Assembly (NCBI RefSeq): GCF_015062905.1
Contig: NZ_SUTK01000001.1
Coordinates: 52,363-116,362 of the forward strand
Length of the DNA stretch: 64,000 bases
Origin: Methanobrevibacter thaueri
GTDB taxonomy: Archaea > Methanobacteriota > Methanobacteria > Methanobacteriales > Methanobacteriaceae
Reading direction: 5' to 3'
A program made the position numbers and the translations under genes. Shown one piece after another: positions 42,956-52,142 of this stretch (the first letter of the stretch is position 1; each line of letters starts with the position of its first letter). The notes under the pieces were generated by a model. That model saw nothing but the letters and a program-made list of their open reading frames with translations, was not told the DNA's origin and made no database searches.

Positions 42956-45499
42956 TGGGATTTTTTTAATGGCCTCATAGACCCTTTTGCAATTGTTCTT
43001 GTCGGTAAATAGATAGAAATCTTTAATCCTGTTGTAATATTCCTCTTTAATTTTACAGTCGTTTTCCATATATTCGACAATCAAATCAATCAGGCAGTCC
43101 TCATCATTTGCGATTTCTCCCAATCCCATTGTTTTATAATCAAAGAAGCTGTGTTCCGCATCAAAATGATAGTCATCGCTGTAATGGTAATATATCACAG
43201 GTTTGTAGAGATAGGCAAAATCAAATGCCACGGATGAGTAATCGGTAATGAGAAGCGATCCGCTATTGAACAGTGTCTGATATCTTATTCGGTCATAATC
43301 TATCTTAACGTAATCGTTTTCATCAAACATGTCAATAAAGGCATAGACTTTCGGATGAGGTCTGAATATTATTTCATAGTTGTATTCACGGGCCTTTTCA
43401 ATCAATCTTTCACTGTTAATCAATGAATTGAATCTTTTGAAATATTCGCTTTCCTTAATGTAATCATGGGATTTCCTGTCAAGATTTCGTCTCCATGAAG
43501 GCATTATGACAATCTGTTTTTTGTCCTTCTGGTTTTCAAGGTTGTCATATCTTGGAAGGCCCAGCAATTGGACCACATTTTCATCGTAATTATATGGATA
43601 TTTGAATATTGATTCATATTCCAGCTTTGCGCTTGTAAGGAAGAATGACAGGTTCATATTGGTCTTGTTTAGCCATGATGAAATGTCTTCCTTGATTATA
43701 CCATGCTGCAGGAATACGTTGTTGGATTTTAAGAGGCCTGCAAAGTATGGATATCTTCCCCAGAAGGGATAAATTATTTCATTGTCCGGATGTGAAGTTA
43801 CTATGTTTTCGGCAAACATTCCAAGATATCTGTGTTTCATGGATTTAAATCCGATGACATTCCCAATCTTTTTCATTCTGTCGAAATCCTTGCTGTCCTT
43901 TCTTATTATGAAATATTTTTTTATATTCGGATCCTTGTCGACGGCATATTTGAAGAGATGCTCTCCGTTGTCGTCAGACACTTCCGGCCTGTCCATATAA
44001 AACCATATATGCTTGTTTCTCAGGAAGGGATAACCTAACATGTAAGCTATTCTGAATGGGACTCCAACATGGAATCCTGCTTCCCTTTTTTTAAGCATTC
44101 TAGCTATTGTCTTGATTTCATGCTTTATCCATTTTAATGTTGTCTTTTTCTCGATAATGATTTTATTTTCCTTTAAAATGCTCAGGTAGTCTTTGGTTTT
44201 TGCATAGCCCACAACCCTTGAAAAGTTGCACGGCCTTGAAAAGTCAATATCTAAAGTGTCATTGTTCTGTCGGAATTCGATTTCAAAGTCTTTTTCTTTG
44301 CTTAAAGGCAGTCTGAACTCAAATGAGTGGTCCTTAGAATATATTGAATCGATGCAGTATTTGTTTCTTTGAGGGAATCTGACATTTCGGGTTTCTATTT
44401 TCTGATTGTTGACATACACGTCAATTTCCCTGTCATAAATGTTTGAGACATTGGCCAGAACATATAACTCATTGTCTATTATGTCATAAACGTCAATGAA
44501 CACGGTGTTCATGTCAAATTGATTTACAATTTCAGCAGACAGTTTTCCGTATTTGGCAAAAAGGCATTTCAGCTTGGCATCATCATCCATCAGGTCATAT
44601 TCCATGATGCTGTCTTCATCGATAAATGACAAAACATCCTTAAGGGAGTTTTTAAAATCGTTCATTTCATTGGAATCCAGAATTTCAGGGATGTTTTCAA
44701 CCTCAAGCATCCAGCGTATATCATATAGGATGACATTCTGAATGAACTTGGCGACTTTTCCATATTTGTCCAGGCTTTTATCAATCAGGTGTTTAAAATA
44801 ATTATTGCATCTGTCTGCGTAATATCCTTTTTTAAGCTGGGAATTATCGATTATTGATGATTTGTCTTTTCTTTTTCTGTAATTGTATCTTCCGGTTTTG
44901 CATAGGCCGATATTCGGGTTATTGATTAAAACTTCATTAACAAAAACAACATCTTCTGAAGTGATTATGTCCGGAAATCTTATATTTCCTACCGCATCCT
45001 TTCGAATAAAGCTGCTGGGACCTGATAACTGGTAATATTCGGGATGTTCAAGCAGATTGACGACACGGGTTTCGTCAAACTTGTAGTTCAGATAATGTTC
45101 CCCATCCATAGCTTCAAAAAAATAAATCGGGACGGAAACAAGATCCACATCCGAATGATTGTTAAAAATAGCTAAAACGTCTTTTAAAGTGTTTTTTGAA
45201 AGATTATCATCACTGTCTAAAAAATTAATATATTGTCCTGTTGCATGCTCAAGGCCAATGTTTCTTGAAAATGAGGGACCTCTATTTTCAGAATTTCGAA
45301 TATACTTGAAGTTATTCGGATATCTGGATACATAATCTTGGCATATTGATTTTGTACTGTCGTTGCTTGCATCATCAACAATAATGACTTCAATATTATT
45401 CTCAAAATCCAAATCCTGTTTAATCAATGAATCCATTGATTCATTAAGCCATTTTTCTGAGTTGTATGCTGCTATGATTACTGAAAATATCAATTTCAT
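42944..45499 (-). CDS. Glycosyltransferase GT2 fused to CDP-glycerol glycerophosphotransferase (TagF-like)
   Basis: About 851 residues, two enzymes in one chain. N-terminal GT-A glycosyltransferase family 2 domain: SVIIAAYNSEKWLNESMDSL, VDDASNDST, FLDSDDN (about 95) and a helical C-part to about 330. A beta-rich linker (about 340-450) leads to the C-terminal glycerophosphotransferase domain with FLQHGIIKED, IFRPHPKVY and LITDYSSVAFDFAYLYKPVIYY, the TagB/TagF signature. TagF-type enzymes polymerise glycerol phosphate of teichoic acids from CDP-glycerol. The neighbours are a membrane-anchored protein and an ABC exporter. This suggests a polyol-phosphate surface polymer; the actual polymer is unknown. 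Confidence 0.9.
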   Translation of the reverse strand: MKLIFSVIIAAYNSEKWLNESMDSLIKQDLDFENNIEVIIVDDASNDSTKSICQDYVSRYPNNFKYIRNSENRGPSFSRNIGLEHATGQYINFLDSDDNLSKNTLKDVLAIFNNHSDVDLVSVPIYFFEAMDGEHYLNYKFDETRVVNLLEHPEYYQLSGPSSFIRKDAVGNIRFPDIITSEDVVFVNEVLINNPNIGLCKTGRYNYRKRKDKSSIIDNSQLKKGYYADRCNNYFKHLIDKSLDKYGKVAKFIQNVILYDIRWMLEVENIPEILDSNEMNDFKNSLKDVLSFIDEDSIMEYDLMDDDAKLKCLFAKYGKLSAEIVNQFDMNTVFIDVYDIIDNELYVLANVSNIYDREIDVYVNNQKIETRNVRFPQRNKYCIDSIYSKDHSFEFRLPLSKEKDFEIEFRQNNDTLDIDFSRPCNFSRVVGYAKTKDYLSILKENKIIIEKKTTLKWIKHEIKTIARMLKKREAGFHVGVPFRIAYMLGYPFLRNKHIWFYMDRPEVSDDNGEHLFKYAVDKDPNIKKYFIIRKDSKDFDRMKKIGNVIGFKSMKHRYLGMFAENIVTSHPDNEIIYPFWGRYPYFAGLLKSNNVFLQHGIIKEDISSWLNKTNMNLSFFLTSAKLEYESIFKYPYNYDENVVQLLGLPRYDNLENQKDKKQIVIMPSWRRNLDRKSHDYIKESEYFKRFNSLINSERLIEKAREYNYEIIFRPHPKVYAFIDMFDENDYVKIDYDRIRYQTLFNSGSLLITDYSSVAFDFAYLYKPVIYYHYSDDYHFDAEHSFFDYKTMGLGEIANDEDCLIDLIVEYMENDCKIKEEYYNRIKDFYLFTDKNNCKRVYEAIKKIPLKD

Positions 45500-45507
45500 C
45501 ACTAATC

Positions 45508-46080
45508 TTAAGACCTTACATCATTCATATCGACACTTAATTCGGATTGCTTTTCCTGAGGGTCCTGAGGTTTTTTATAGTCAGGCTGTATTGAATCACT
45601 GATAAAAATTATTTTTTCATCTAAATTGCCAATATCATCGAATCCAGTCAATTTTGTATAGAATGTATGGTCATATGTGTAATAGTAAGCAATGGACTGG
45701 TTCTTTAGGGATTCCTTATCTGAATCCGTATAATGTGCAATGTACAGTTTTAGGCCATTTGGAGTGTTTATAGTTTTATTGTCTATAATTTTGACAGTAT
45801 CAGATTCGGAAATCTCTTTCAATTTGCTTTTGAAGCTTTTTTTTGCAGTGTCTTTAGGCCCTAAATCTTCAATGAATATTTTTTCTTTTGTATTTCTATT
45901 TTCCAGTTCCAGGTTGGTGTCATCTGATGAGCCTACTGAAAAACCGTAAGGTTGGGATACTGTACTTTTGCTGACATCTGCAATGGCATGTCCTATGGTT
46001 GTTGAATGTTGTGCAATGAAAAATCCGCATCCCACGCCTATAATCAAAATTATTAATATTGCTATCCATCTTCTATCCAT
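45508..46080 (-). CDS. Membrane-anchored extracellular protein in the polymer cluster
   Basis: 190 residues: N-terminal membrane helix (about 5-24, WIAILIILIIGVGCGFFIA) then a soluble extracytoplasmic domain with alternating strands (YIAHYTDSDKESL, YYYTYDHTFYTKLTGFD). No catalytic motif recognised. It lies 5-8 bp from both the TagF-like gene and the ABC ATPase gene, so it belongs to the same operon and may assist polymer attachment or export. Similar lone anchored proteins occur elsewhere in methanobacterial genomes. Confidence 0.72.
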   Translation of the reverse strand: MDRRWIAILIILIIGVGCGFFIAQHSTTIGHAIADVSKSTVSQPYGFSVGSSDDTNLELENRNTKEKIFIEDLGPKDTAKKSFKSKLKEISESDTVKIIDNKTINTPNGLKLYIAHYTDSDKESLKNQSIAYYYTYDHTFYTKLTGFDDIGNLDEKIIFISDSIQPDYKKPQDPQEKQSELSVDMNDVRS

Positions 46081-46088
46081 TCTAACAC

Positions 46089-46913
46089 CTATTTCTTTCC
46101 GGCTTCTGCACTTCTTACGTATGCATCACAAACTTCATTGGCTTCCCCTTCCATAATTAAGCGTCCATCTTCAATCCAGATGCACTTGTCGCAAATTTCT
46201 CTGATTTGTCCGATTGAATGTGAAACGAGAAGCACGGTCACTCCTTCACTCATCATTGATTTAATCTTTTCAGAACTTTTCTTTCTGAATTTAATGTCCC
46301 CAACGGACAATATTTCGTCAACAATAAGAATGTCAGGTTCGACCAGTGTAGCTATGGAAAAACCGAGTTTTGCCCTCATACCTGATGAATAATTTTTGAC
46401 GGGATAATTGATATATTCTCCCAGTTCTGAAAACTCCAGAATTTCATCATATTTAGCATTGATGAAATCTTCATCCATACTTAAGAATGCGCCATTCAGG
46501 TAAATGTTATTTTTGCCGGTGTAATTTTTATCGAAACCTGCTCCCAGTTCCAGCAGCGGCGCAATTTTGCCGTTTATGCTTATGCTTCCATGGGTAGGTT
46601 CATAGATTCCGGCCAATATTTTTAAAAGGGTACTTTTTCCTGCACCATTGAATCCAAGAATTCCAACACGGTCTCCCTTATAAACATCGAAAGTTATGTC
46701 ATTTAAAACCCTAACTTTTTCCTTTTCCTTTTTATTTCGTTTAATAGTTCTGATAACATACTCTTTAAGAGTATCGATCTTATCTTTTGTGATTTTGAAT
46801 TCCATTGTTAAATGATTAACCCTAATGGCGACTTCCTTATCTCCGCCATTGTTCGGAATCATTTTATTTTCATTTTGTATGAATCCACTTCTGATTTTTT
46901 CTATTAAACCCAT
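46089..46913 (-). CDS. ABC transporter ATP-binding protein, polysaccharide/teichoic-acid export type
   Basis: 274 residues of the TagH/Wzt/RfbE subfamily. Walker A GFNGAGKST (about residue 95), signature YSSGMRAKLGFS, Walker B DILIVDEIL and a switch His in VSHS. A 60-residue N-terminal extension with a basic segment (IKRNKKEKEK) is typical of this group. No C-terminal carbohydrate-binding domain is present, unlike Wzt, so substrate recognition is elsewhere. It pairs with the permease gene just upstream in the operon. Confidence 0.92.
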   Translation of the reverse strand: MGLIEKIRSGFIQNENKMIPNNGGDKEVAIRVNHLTMEFKITKDKIDTLKEYVIRTIKRNKKEKEKVRVLNDITFDVYKGDRVGILGFNGAGKSTLLKILAGIYEPTHGSISINGKIAPLLELGAGFDKNYTGKNNIYLNGAFLSMDEDFINAKYDEILEFSELGEYINYPVKNYSSGMRAKLGFSIATLVEPDILIVDEILSVGDIKFRKKSSEKIKSMMSEGVTVLLVSHSIGQIREICDKCIWIEDGRLIMEGEANEVCDAYVRSAEAGKK

Positions 46914-46926
46914 AATAAAAACCTGA

Positions 46927-47694
46927 TTATAATTCTAATGTTAATTTTTTCTCATAAATACTAAATAATATTATTCCAATGAATAGAGTTGTCAGGGAAA
47001 ACACTGCAAGGTATCCGAGGGAGGTTATATTAGGTATGACTCCATATACAACGCAATCCCTAAAGCAGGAGATTGCTACATAAACCGGATTTAAGGAGAA
47101 TATTATTTGAACCTTTGCAGGAACGATTTCCATAGGGTAGAACAATGCTGATGCATACATCAGTACCAATAGGAATACGTTGTACAGATAACCGATATCT
47201 GAAAAGTAAGTGTTACATACTGCCAATACCAATCCTGCACCGAATATTAACAGGAACAATAGGAATATTGGAACTATTGCAAACAATGCGGTGAGATGGA
47301 ATGATGCACCGGTAATCAGCATTACTCCAAAAAGGATTACAAAGGATATAAGGAAATTTATGAATTCATAACAAACTGCACTTACAGAAAACATATATTT
47401 TGGAATGAATATCTTTTTTAAGAGGTTTCCGTTTTTTCTGATTGAATTCATTGCCCCTTTTGTTGCAGCATTATAAAAATCATAAATCACTCTTCCTGAT
47501 AAAAAATAAACTGGGAAATTGTCAATGCTTCTACCGAAAAGCATTGAGAAAATTGCGGTGAAAACCAGCATGATTAATAGTGGATTGAAAAAACTCCAGA
47601 GTATACCTAATGCGGAGTCCTTATATTTTGAGGTCAAATCCCTTTTAACCAGTTGTTTCAGCAAGAATTTTCTTTCAGAACGTGTATCGAACAT
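46927..47694 (-). CDS. ABC-2 type permease, polysaccharide/teichoic-acid export (TagG-like)
   Basis: 255 residues with six membrane helices and the N-terminal amphipathic segment LKQLVKRDLTSKYKDSALGI, characteristic of ABC-2 exporters for O-antigen or teichoic acid. The conserved stretch LWSFFNPLLIMLVFTAIFS follows. ATG 47694 is chosen; an earlier TTG (47703) leaves no room for a ribosome binding site. It is the first gene of the polymer operon (permease, ATPase, anchored protein, GT2-TagF), 13 bp before the ATPase gene. Confidence 0.92.
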   Translation of the reverse strand: MFDTRSERKFLLKQLVKRDLTSKYKDSALGILWSFFNPLLIMLVFTAIFSMLFGRSIDNFPVYFLSGRVIYDFYNAATKGAMNSIRKNGNLLKKIFIPKYMFSVSAVCYEFINFLISFVILFGVMLITGASFHLTALFAIVPIFLLFLLIFGAGLVLAVCNTYFSDIGYLYNVFLLVLMYASALFYPMEIVPAKVQIIFSLNPVYVAISCFRDCVVYGVIPNITSLGYLAVFSLTTLFIGIILFSIYEKKLTLEL

Positions 47695-47731
47695 AATAAC
47701 CAATATTTTTTATTTACTTATTATTAATTAC

Positions 47732-48022
47732 TCATTTCCGCCTTCTTGCAAATTCTTCAAATATTTCATCAATTTCCACTCCCTTGTAAACCAGAAGCAA
47801 TAATGTATGAAATATTAAGTCGACGGATTCATATACAAGATTTTCATCGTTTTTAGAAGCAATCAATACTTCTCCCGCTTCTTCAGCTATCTTTTCAAGT
47901 ATTTTGTCTTCAGCCTTCTTATCGCTGTCTTTCATGATGTTGGAAGTGTAGGAATCAATGGGATTGTCCCTTCTTGACTCCAGGACTTCATAAACTTCTC
48001 TTATGATTTTGTCATTGTCCAT
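47732..48022 (-). CDS. hisE: Phosphoribosyl-ATP pyrophosphatase
   Basis: Second step of histidine synthesis: hydrolyses phosphoribosyl-ATP to phosphoribosyl-AMP. The 96 residues contain the MazG-like helices with KIAEEAGEVLIASK and the metal-binding E-x-x-D pattern in NLVYESVDLIFHTLLLL. Length is typical for a stand-alone HisE. The ATG overlaps the stop codon of the upstream CBS protein (TAATG), so they are cotranscribed. Confidence 0.94.
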   Translation of the reverse strand: MDNDKIIREVYEVLESRRDNPIDSYTSNIMKDSDKKAEDKILEKIAEEAGEVLIASKNDENLVYESVDLIFHTLLLLVYKGVEIDEIFEEFARRRK

Positions 48023-48825
48023 TAATCGTCACCTTTGGATTCTTGGTCTTGCATACTTTCGGTAAGTGCAATCAATGGATGTTTATCGTCATCAATGATT
48101 TCAATGTCATCAAAGGTGTAGATTCCTGCCTTGTCTGCAGTTTTCTCCATACCTAATTTGATGTCTTTGCCTAAATCAACCACATATGAATCAACAGTTT
48201 CATAGCCCCTTTGAGCTGAAGCCACAGCTCTGTGGTGACCGTCAACTAAAATCCACCTGTCTCCGGTTTTCACAACAATTGCAGGTTCGGCAAGCCCTTT
48301 TTCTAATTCATACGCCCTTCCTTCAAGTTCATCGGCATAAACTCTGTCTTGGGTTGGCCTTAACTTGTTGGTTTCAACGCGCATATGTTTCAATGTTGTT
48401 TTGATTCCATAAAGTTGTTCCATTGTCTTTTTGAAGTATTCAACTTTATTTGGAGTTGATCTTTCGATGTGTGAACGGACCATATCTGTATTTGTGATAA
48501 TTCCCACTAATGTTCCGTCGACATCTACGACTGGCATTCTGGATATGCCTCTTCTGAACATGACTCTTGAGGCATCGTTAATTGATAAATTCTGATTAGC
48601 GACAACTAATTTTGTACTCATTATTCCAGCAACGGTATCTGATTCTTCTTTAGCTACAATATCGAATGCGGTTACCATTCCGACCAGTTTTCCGTCTTTT
48701 ACTACAGGGTAACTGTTGTGATGACTTTTCTGCATTAACTTAATAATGTCAGTGGTTTTTGTATCTGGAGAAACGCTTATAACATCTTTGGTCATATAGT
48801 CTTTAACAAAAGATTTTTTTCCCAT
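48022..48825 (-). CDS. CBS-domain protein with ParB-like nuclease domain
   Basis: 267 residues. Two CBS modules occupy the first 125 residues (SVSPDTKTTDIIKLMQ, GKLVGMVTAFDIV, GTLVGIITNTDMV), expected to bind adenosine nucleotides. After a linker, residues about 155-225 carry a ParB/Srx-like motif with WILVDGHHRAVASAQRGYE, the conserved GHHR. Such fusions are common in methanogens; a regulatory or nucleotide-sensing role is presumed, not proven. It lies between gatB (11 bp) and hisE (1-bp overlap) in one operon. Confidence 0.88.
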   Translation of the reverse strand: MGKKSFVKDYMTKDVISVSPDTKTTDIIKLMQKSHHNSYPVVKDGKLVGMVTAFDIVAKEESDTVAGIMSTKLVVANQNLSINDASRVMFRRGISRMPVVDVDGTLVGIITNTDMVRSHIERSTPNKVEYFKKTMEQLYGIKTTLKHMRVETNKLRPTQDRVYADELEGRAYELEKGLAEPAIVVKTGDRWILVDGHHRAVASAQRGYETVDSYVVDLGKDIKLGMEKTADKAGIYTFDDIEIIDDDKHPLIALTESMQDQESKGDD

Positions 48826-48836
48826 TCGGTTTCCTC

Positions 48837-50207
48837 CTATTCGATATTCTCTCTTAAAAGTTTAACAGTCTCTCCTGGGTCTGCTTTTCCACGGGTCAAT
48901 CTCATTACTTGACCAACCAAGAAGTTCAATGAAGCTTTTTGTCCTGCTAAATAATCATCAACCGCTTTTGGATTTTCTTCAATAGCCTGTTTTACGGCTG
49001 CTAAAACTTCATCCTCATTAACAACACCAAGCAAACCTAAATCTTCAGCGATTTGTTTTGGAGATTTATCATTATTCGGCATTTGCTCGATAATTTTGTG
49101 GCCCGCTTTTGCGGTAATCTCTTTGTTTTGAAGCATATTTAAGAATTCAATTAAATCTTGAGAGGTGATTCCACTGTCCGCAAAGTCTAATTTGTTGTAT
49201 GACAATACCCTTTTGAGTTCGTCTCTCATCACTTTTGCGGCAAATTTAGGGTCGACTTCTTTTGCAACTTCCTCATATGCAATGGCTAAATCTAATTCTG
49301 AAGTCAATACTTTTGCTGATTCCTCATCAATGTCATAATCTTTAACAAATCTTTTAACCTTGTTGTGTGGAGCTTCAGGCATGGTGTCTAAAATCCTTTG
49401 AATGGTCTCATCGGATATTTTCATTGGTGGAAGGTCAGGGTCTGTGATGAATCTGTAATCATCAGCGTCTTCCTTCATCCTCATACCTACAGTAATCATT
49501 TGGGATTCTAGGTAAGCACGGGTTTCCTGTTTGACTTCAACTCCTCTTTTCTCAAGGTTCTTTTGCCTTATTAGTTCAAATTTCAATGCTTTGTATGCAC
49601 CTTTGATGGAGTTGATGTTTTTCATTTCAACCCTGTTTCCGCCGTTGATGGAGATGTTTACGTCCGCTCTCATGGTACCTTCGCCACGGCCTCCTCCACT
49701 ATATTGTATAACACGGATTAACTCTTTTAAAAAGTTCCTTGCTTCCTCTGGAGATTTTATGTCCGGTTCGGTTACGATTTCAACCAATGGTATTCCTGAA
49801 CGGTTGAAGTTTACGGTACCTCTGTCAGGTTTGAATTGACCTGGGTCTTCTTCAGCGTGAATTTCTCTGATTCTGACACCGTTTAGTTCACCATTGATTC
49901 CGATAGGAACGGAAGTTCTCTGATAACCGGATGGCAAGTCAGGATAATCGTAATGTTTTCTCATGAAATAGATTACGTCTTGATCGATTTCACAGTTGAG
50001 CATTAAAGCAATCATCAATGCGTTTTCAAGAGCTTTTTCATTTGTAGGATGTGGTTTTGCACCTGGTTGATTAAGACAAACTGGACAGATGTTTGTGTTA
50101 ATAGGTGCGTCCTGATAGTTTGTAGGACAATCACAGAATAATTTTGATTCGGTTTCTAATTGTACGTGGATTTCAAGTCCACACATCATGTCAACATCGT
50201 CACTAAT
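48837..50207 (-). CDS. gatB: Aspartyl/glutamyl-tRNA amidotransferase subunit B, possible ATT start
   Basis: Kinase subunit of GatCAB, which converts mischarged Asp-tRNA(Asn) to Asn-tRNA in archaea. GLEIHVQLETESKLFCDCP opens the cradle domain; the zinc cysteines are CDC and CPVC (about 25-50), and a YqeY-like tail domain ends the protein (LRENIE). The first ATG in frame is 50189, but GGAGG at 50215-50219 is 25 bases away from it. That site is seven bases before ATT 50207, which adds six residues (ISDDVD). The shorter start cannot be excluded. It leads an operon with the CBS protein and hisE. The other Gat subunits are not in the window. Confidence 0.94.
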   Translation of the reverse strand: MSDDVDMMCGLEIHVQLETESKLFCDCPTNYQDAPINTNICPVCLNQPGAKPHPTNEKALENALMIALMLNCEIDQDVIYFMRKHYDYPDLPSGYQRTSVPIGINGELNGVRIREIHAEEDPGQFKPDRGTVNFNRSGIPLVEIVTEPDIKSPEEARNFLKELIRVIQYSGGGRGEGTMRADVNISINGGNRVEMKNINSIKGAYKALKFELIRQKNLEKRGVEVKQETRAYLESQMITVGMRMKEDADDYRFITDPDLPPMKISDETIQRILDTMPEAPHNKVKRFVKDYDIDEESAKVLTSELDLAIAYEEVAKEVDPKFAAKVMRDELKRVLSYNKLDFADSGITSQDLIEFLNMLQNKEITAKAGHKIIEQMPNNDKSPKQIAEDLGLLGVVNEDEVLAAVKQAIEENPKAVDDYLAGQKASLNFLVGQVMRLTRGKADPGETVKLLRENIE

Positions 50208-50337
50208 AATAATTCCTCCATTAGGATAATTTTTTATATTATCATTATATTTGTTTATATCAATTTATAAATATTGTTGAAAATAGGGGGTTTTTTTGAG
50301 TTTTGAAAAATTAAAAAAAGAAATAATGATTAATGAA

Positions 50338-51105
50338 TTAATTTTCAAATTCATCAATTAATTTTTGGGCTTGTTTCCAATCGTTATGGTCATCAATTTC
50401 GGTCCATTTAAGTCCGTTTGTCAAAACATAATCGATTTCAGTGATTTTGCTCAATTTTTTAAATGCAAAATCGTAATAGTTCTGTTCATCTTCATCAATC
50501 AAATCTTCAAGGATTTCGTTGAATTTCGCCAGGTCTTCTTTGCATACCCTTGAAACGCCAATAAATTCTCCTGTGGAACTGTCAATATCAATTCCTTTGC
50601 CTATTTCTGCTATTGTTCCGTTGGCTATTGTCTCATCATCGTTGAGGCTTTCGTTTTCAATGATTAATTTGAATGACTCTTCATTCAGATTCTTGAAGTT
50701 GTCCACAATCAGACTGGTGTTTTGCCTTTCGGCTATCCTTGTGATGATTTCGGGATCGACCACATTGTCCCCATTAATCAGGATGAAGTCGTCCGGATGA
50801 TTTTCTTCAATGTATTTGCTTGCGATATGTGTTGAAACTGAAGTATTTGTAACGTCATATCTTTCGTTTTCAAGGATTTTAATGTCAATTGAATATTTCT
50901 CTTCTAATTTGGGGGTCAAATCCATGACCTTTTGCCTATTGTATCCGACAATCACAATGAATTTATCAATGTTTTCATTCATCAGGTTCCTCAACATCCG
51001 CTCAAGAAGTGTCATTCCATTGATTTCAAGCAGAGGCTTTGGAATGTCTTTTGTGAGGGGCATCAATCTTGTACCCATTCCCGCTGATAAAATTACTCCA
51101 ATCAT
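50338..51105 (-). CDS. Sugar/choline-phosphate nucleotidyltransferase family protein
   Basis: 255 residues of the NTP_transferase fold: MIGVILSAGMGTRLMPLTKD with nucleotide-binding loop and catalytic Lys in KPLLEINGM, and the metal-binding Asp in LINGDNVVD (about 107). Close to LicC-like CTP:phosphocholine and glucose-1-phosphate enzymes; the substrate cannot be decided from sequence. ATG 51105 follows TGGAGTTG; upstream in-frame codons precede that site. It sits beside gpsA, suggesting activated precursors for a phosphate-containing surface polymer. Confidence 0.85.
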   Translation of the reverse strand: MIGVILSAGMGTRLMPLTKDIPKPLLEINGMTLLERMLRNLMNENIDKFIVIVGYNRQKVMDLTPKLEEKYSIDIKILENERYDVTNTSVSTHIASKYIEENHPDDFILINGDNVVDPEIITRIAERQNTSLIVDNFKNLNEESFKLIIENESLNDDETIANGTIAEIGKGIDIDSSTGEFIGVSRVCKEDLAKFNEILEDLIDEDEQNYYDFAFKKLSKITEIDYVLTNGLKWTEIDDHNDWKQAQKLIDEFEN

Positions 51106-51144
51106 ATTTTCAACTCCAGTGTTACAGTGCAAGAATGCTTATTT

Positions 51145-52116
51145 CTATTCAATCTTTTGCCATAATATGTCAAATGCCTTGAAGGGGTTCATTTTTTCAA
51201 TCATCACATCGTAAACGAAATCTACAATGGGGCTGTTGATATTTTCATTTGTACAGATGTCCCTGATGGATCTAATCGAATTTTTTCCTTCAAACACGAT
51301 TCCGCTTGCAGTTTCATCTATAATGAGCCTTTGACCATATAAAATTCCAAGGGTATGGTTTCTGCTTTCGGTTGAAGTGGAAGTCAGAATCAGATCTCCA
51401 AATCCGCAATATTCATATGCGGTTTCACGGACTCCTCCAAAGGCTTCGATAATGCGCATGGTATCTTCAAATCCTTTAGTCATAATTCCATATCTTGCGT
51501 TTTCGTTAATTTTCATTCCTTCGCAGATTCCATTGGCTATCGCATTGATATTCTTCAGTATGCCGCAAAGCTCAATTCCCCTTATGTCATCAATGATTTT
51601 TACTTTGAATTGTTTGGTGCAAAGCACTTCCTTGACAATTTTTGAGTTTTCAGGTTTTCTTGATGCTATATTTGTGAGGGTAGGTTGCCTTGCCATTATC
51701 TCGGATGCAAAATTCGGTCCTGATAATGCAACATAATTCTCGTCAAAATATTCGGATATCAAATCTCCCATTGTTTTTAGGGAAGGATATTCGATTCCTT
51801 TTGCGGTTGTAACAAGTATGGCATCCTTTGAAATGATTTCCTTTAAATTTTTTAATGTTTCTCTAAAAGCAGATGACGGGATTGCCAGGAATATGACATT
51901 ACATCCCCTTAAGTCTTTCAAATCAGTGGTTGCCTTGATATTGTCATTCAATTTGTGGTTGGGGTAGTAATGGGTATTATATCCGATATTATTAATTTCA
52001 TCGCACACTTCCTCTCTTCTGGCGTGTAATAATATCTGGTCAACATTTTCACTTGCAGTTTGTGAAAGCGCAGTACCTAGAGAACCTGCCCCTATAACAC
52101 CTACTTTTAATGTCAT
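51145..52116 (-). CDS. gpsA: NAD(P)-dependent glycerol-3-phosphate dehydrogenase
   Basis: 323 residues. Rossmann motif GVIGAGSLGTALSQ at the N-terminus, then TTAKGIE, ALSGPNFASE and the catalytic-domain signature GICEGMKINENARYGIMTKG. GpsA makes sn-glycerol-3-phosphate from dihydroxyacetone phosphate. Archaeal membrane lipids use the opposite isomer (G1P), so G3P here is probably for something else, such as a glycerol-phosphate polymer made by the nearby TagF-like enzyme. ATG 52116 is five bases after GGTG. Adjacent to the nucleotidyltransferase gene (39 bp). Confidence 0.93.
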   Translation of the reverse strand: MTLKVGVIGAGSLGTALSQTASENVDQILLHARREEVCDEINNIGYNTHYYPNHKLNDNIKATTDLKDLRGCNVIFLAIPSSAFRETLKNLKEIISKDAILVTTAKGIEYPSLKTMGDLISEYFDENYVALSGPNFASEIMARQPTLTNIASRKPENSKIVKEVLCTKQFKVKIIDDIRGIELCGILKNINAIANGICEGMKINENARYGIMTKGFEDTMRIIEAFGGVRETAYEYCGFGDLILTSTSTESRNHTLGILYGQRLIIDETASGIVFEGKNSIRSIRDICTNENINSPIVDFVYDVMIEKMNPFKAFDILWQKIE

Positions 52117-52142
52117 CATTGCACCTTTTGTTAATATTATAG

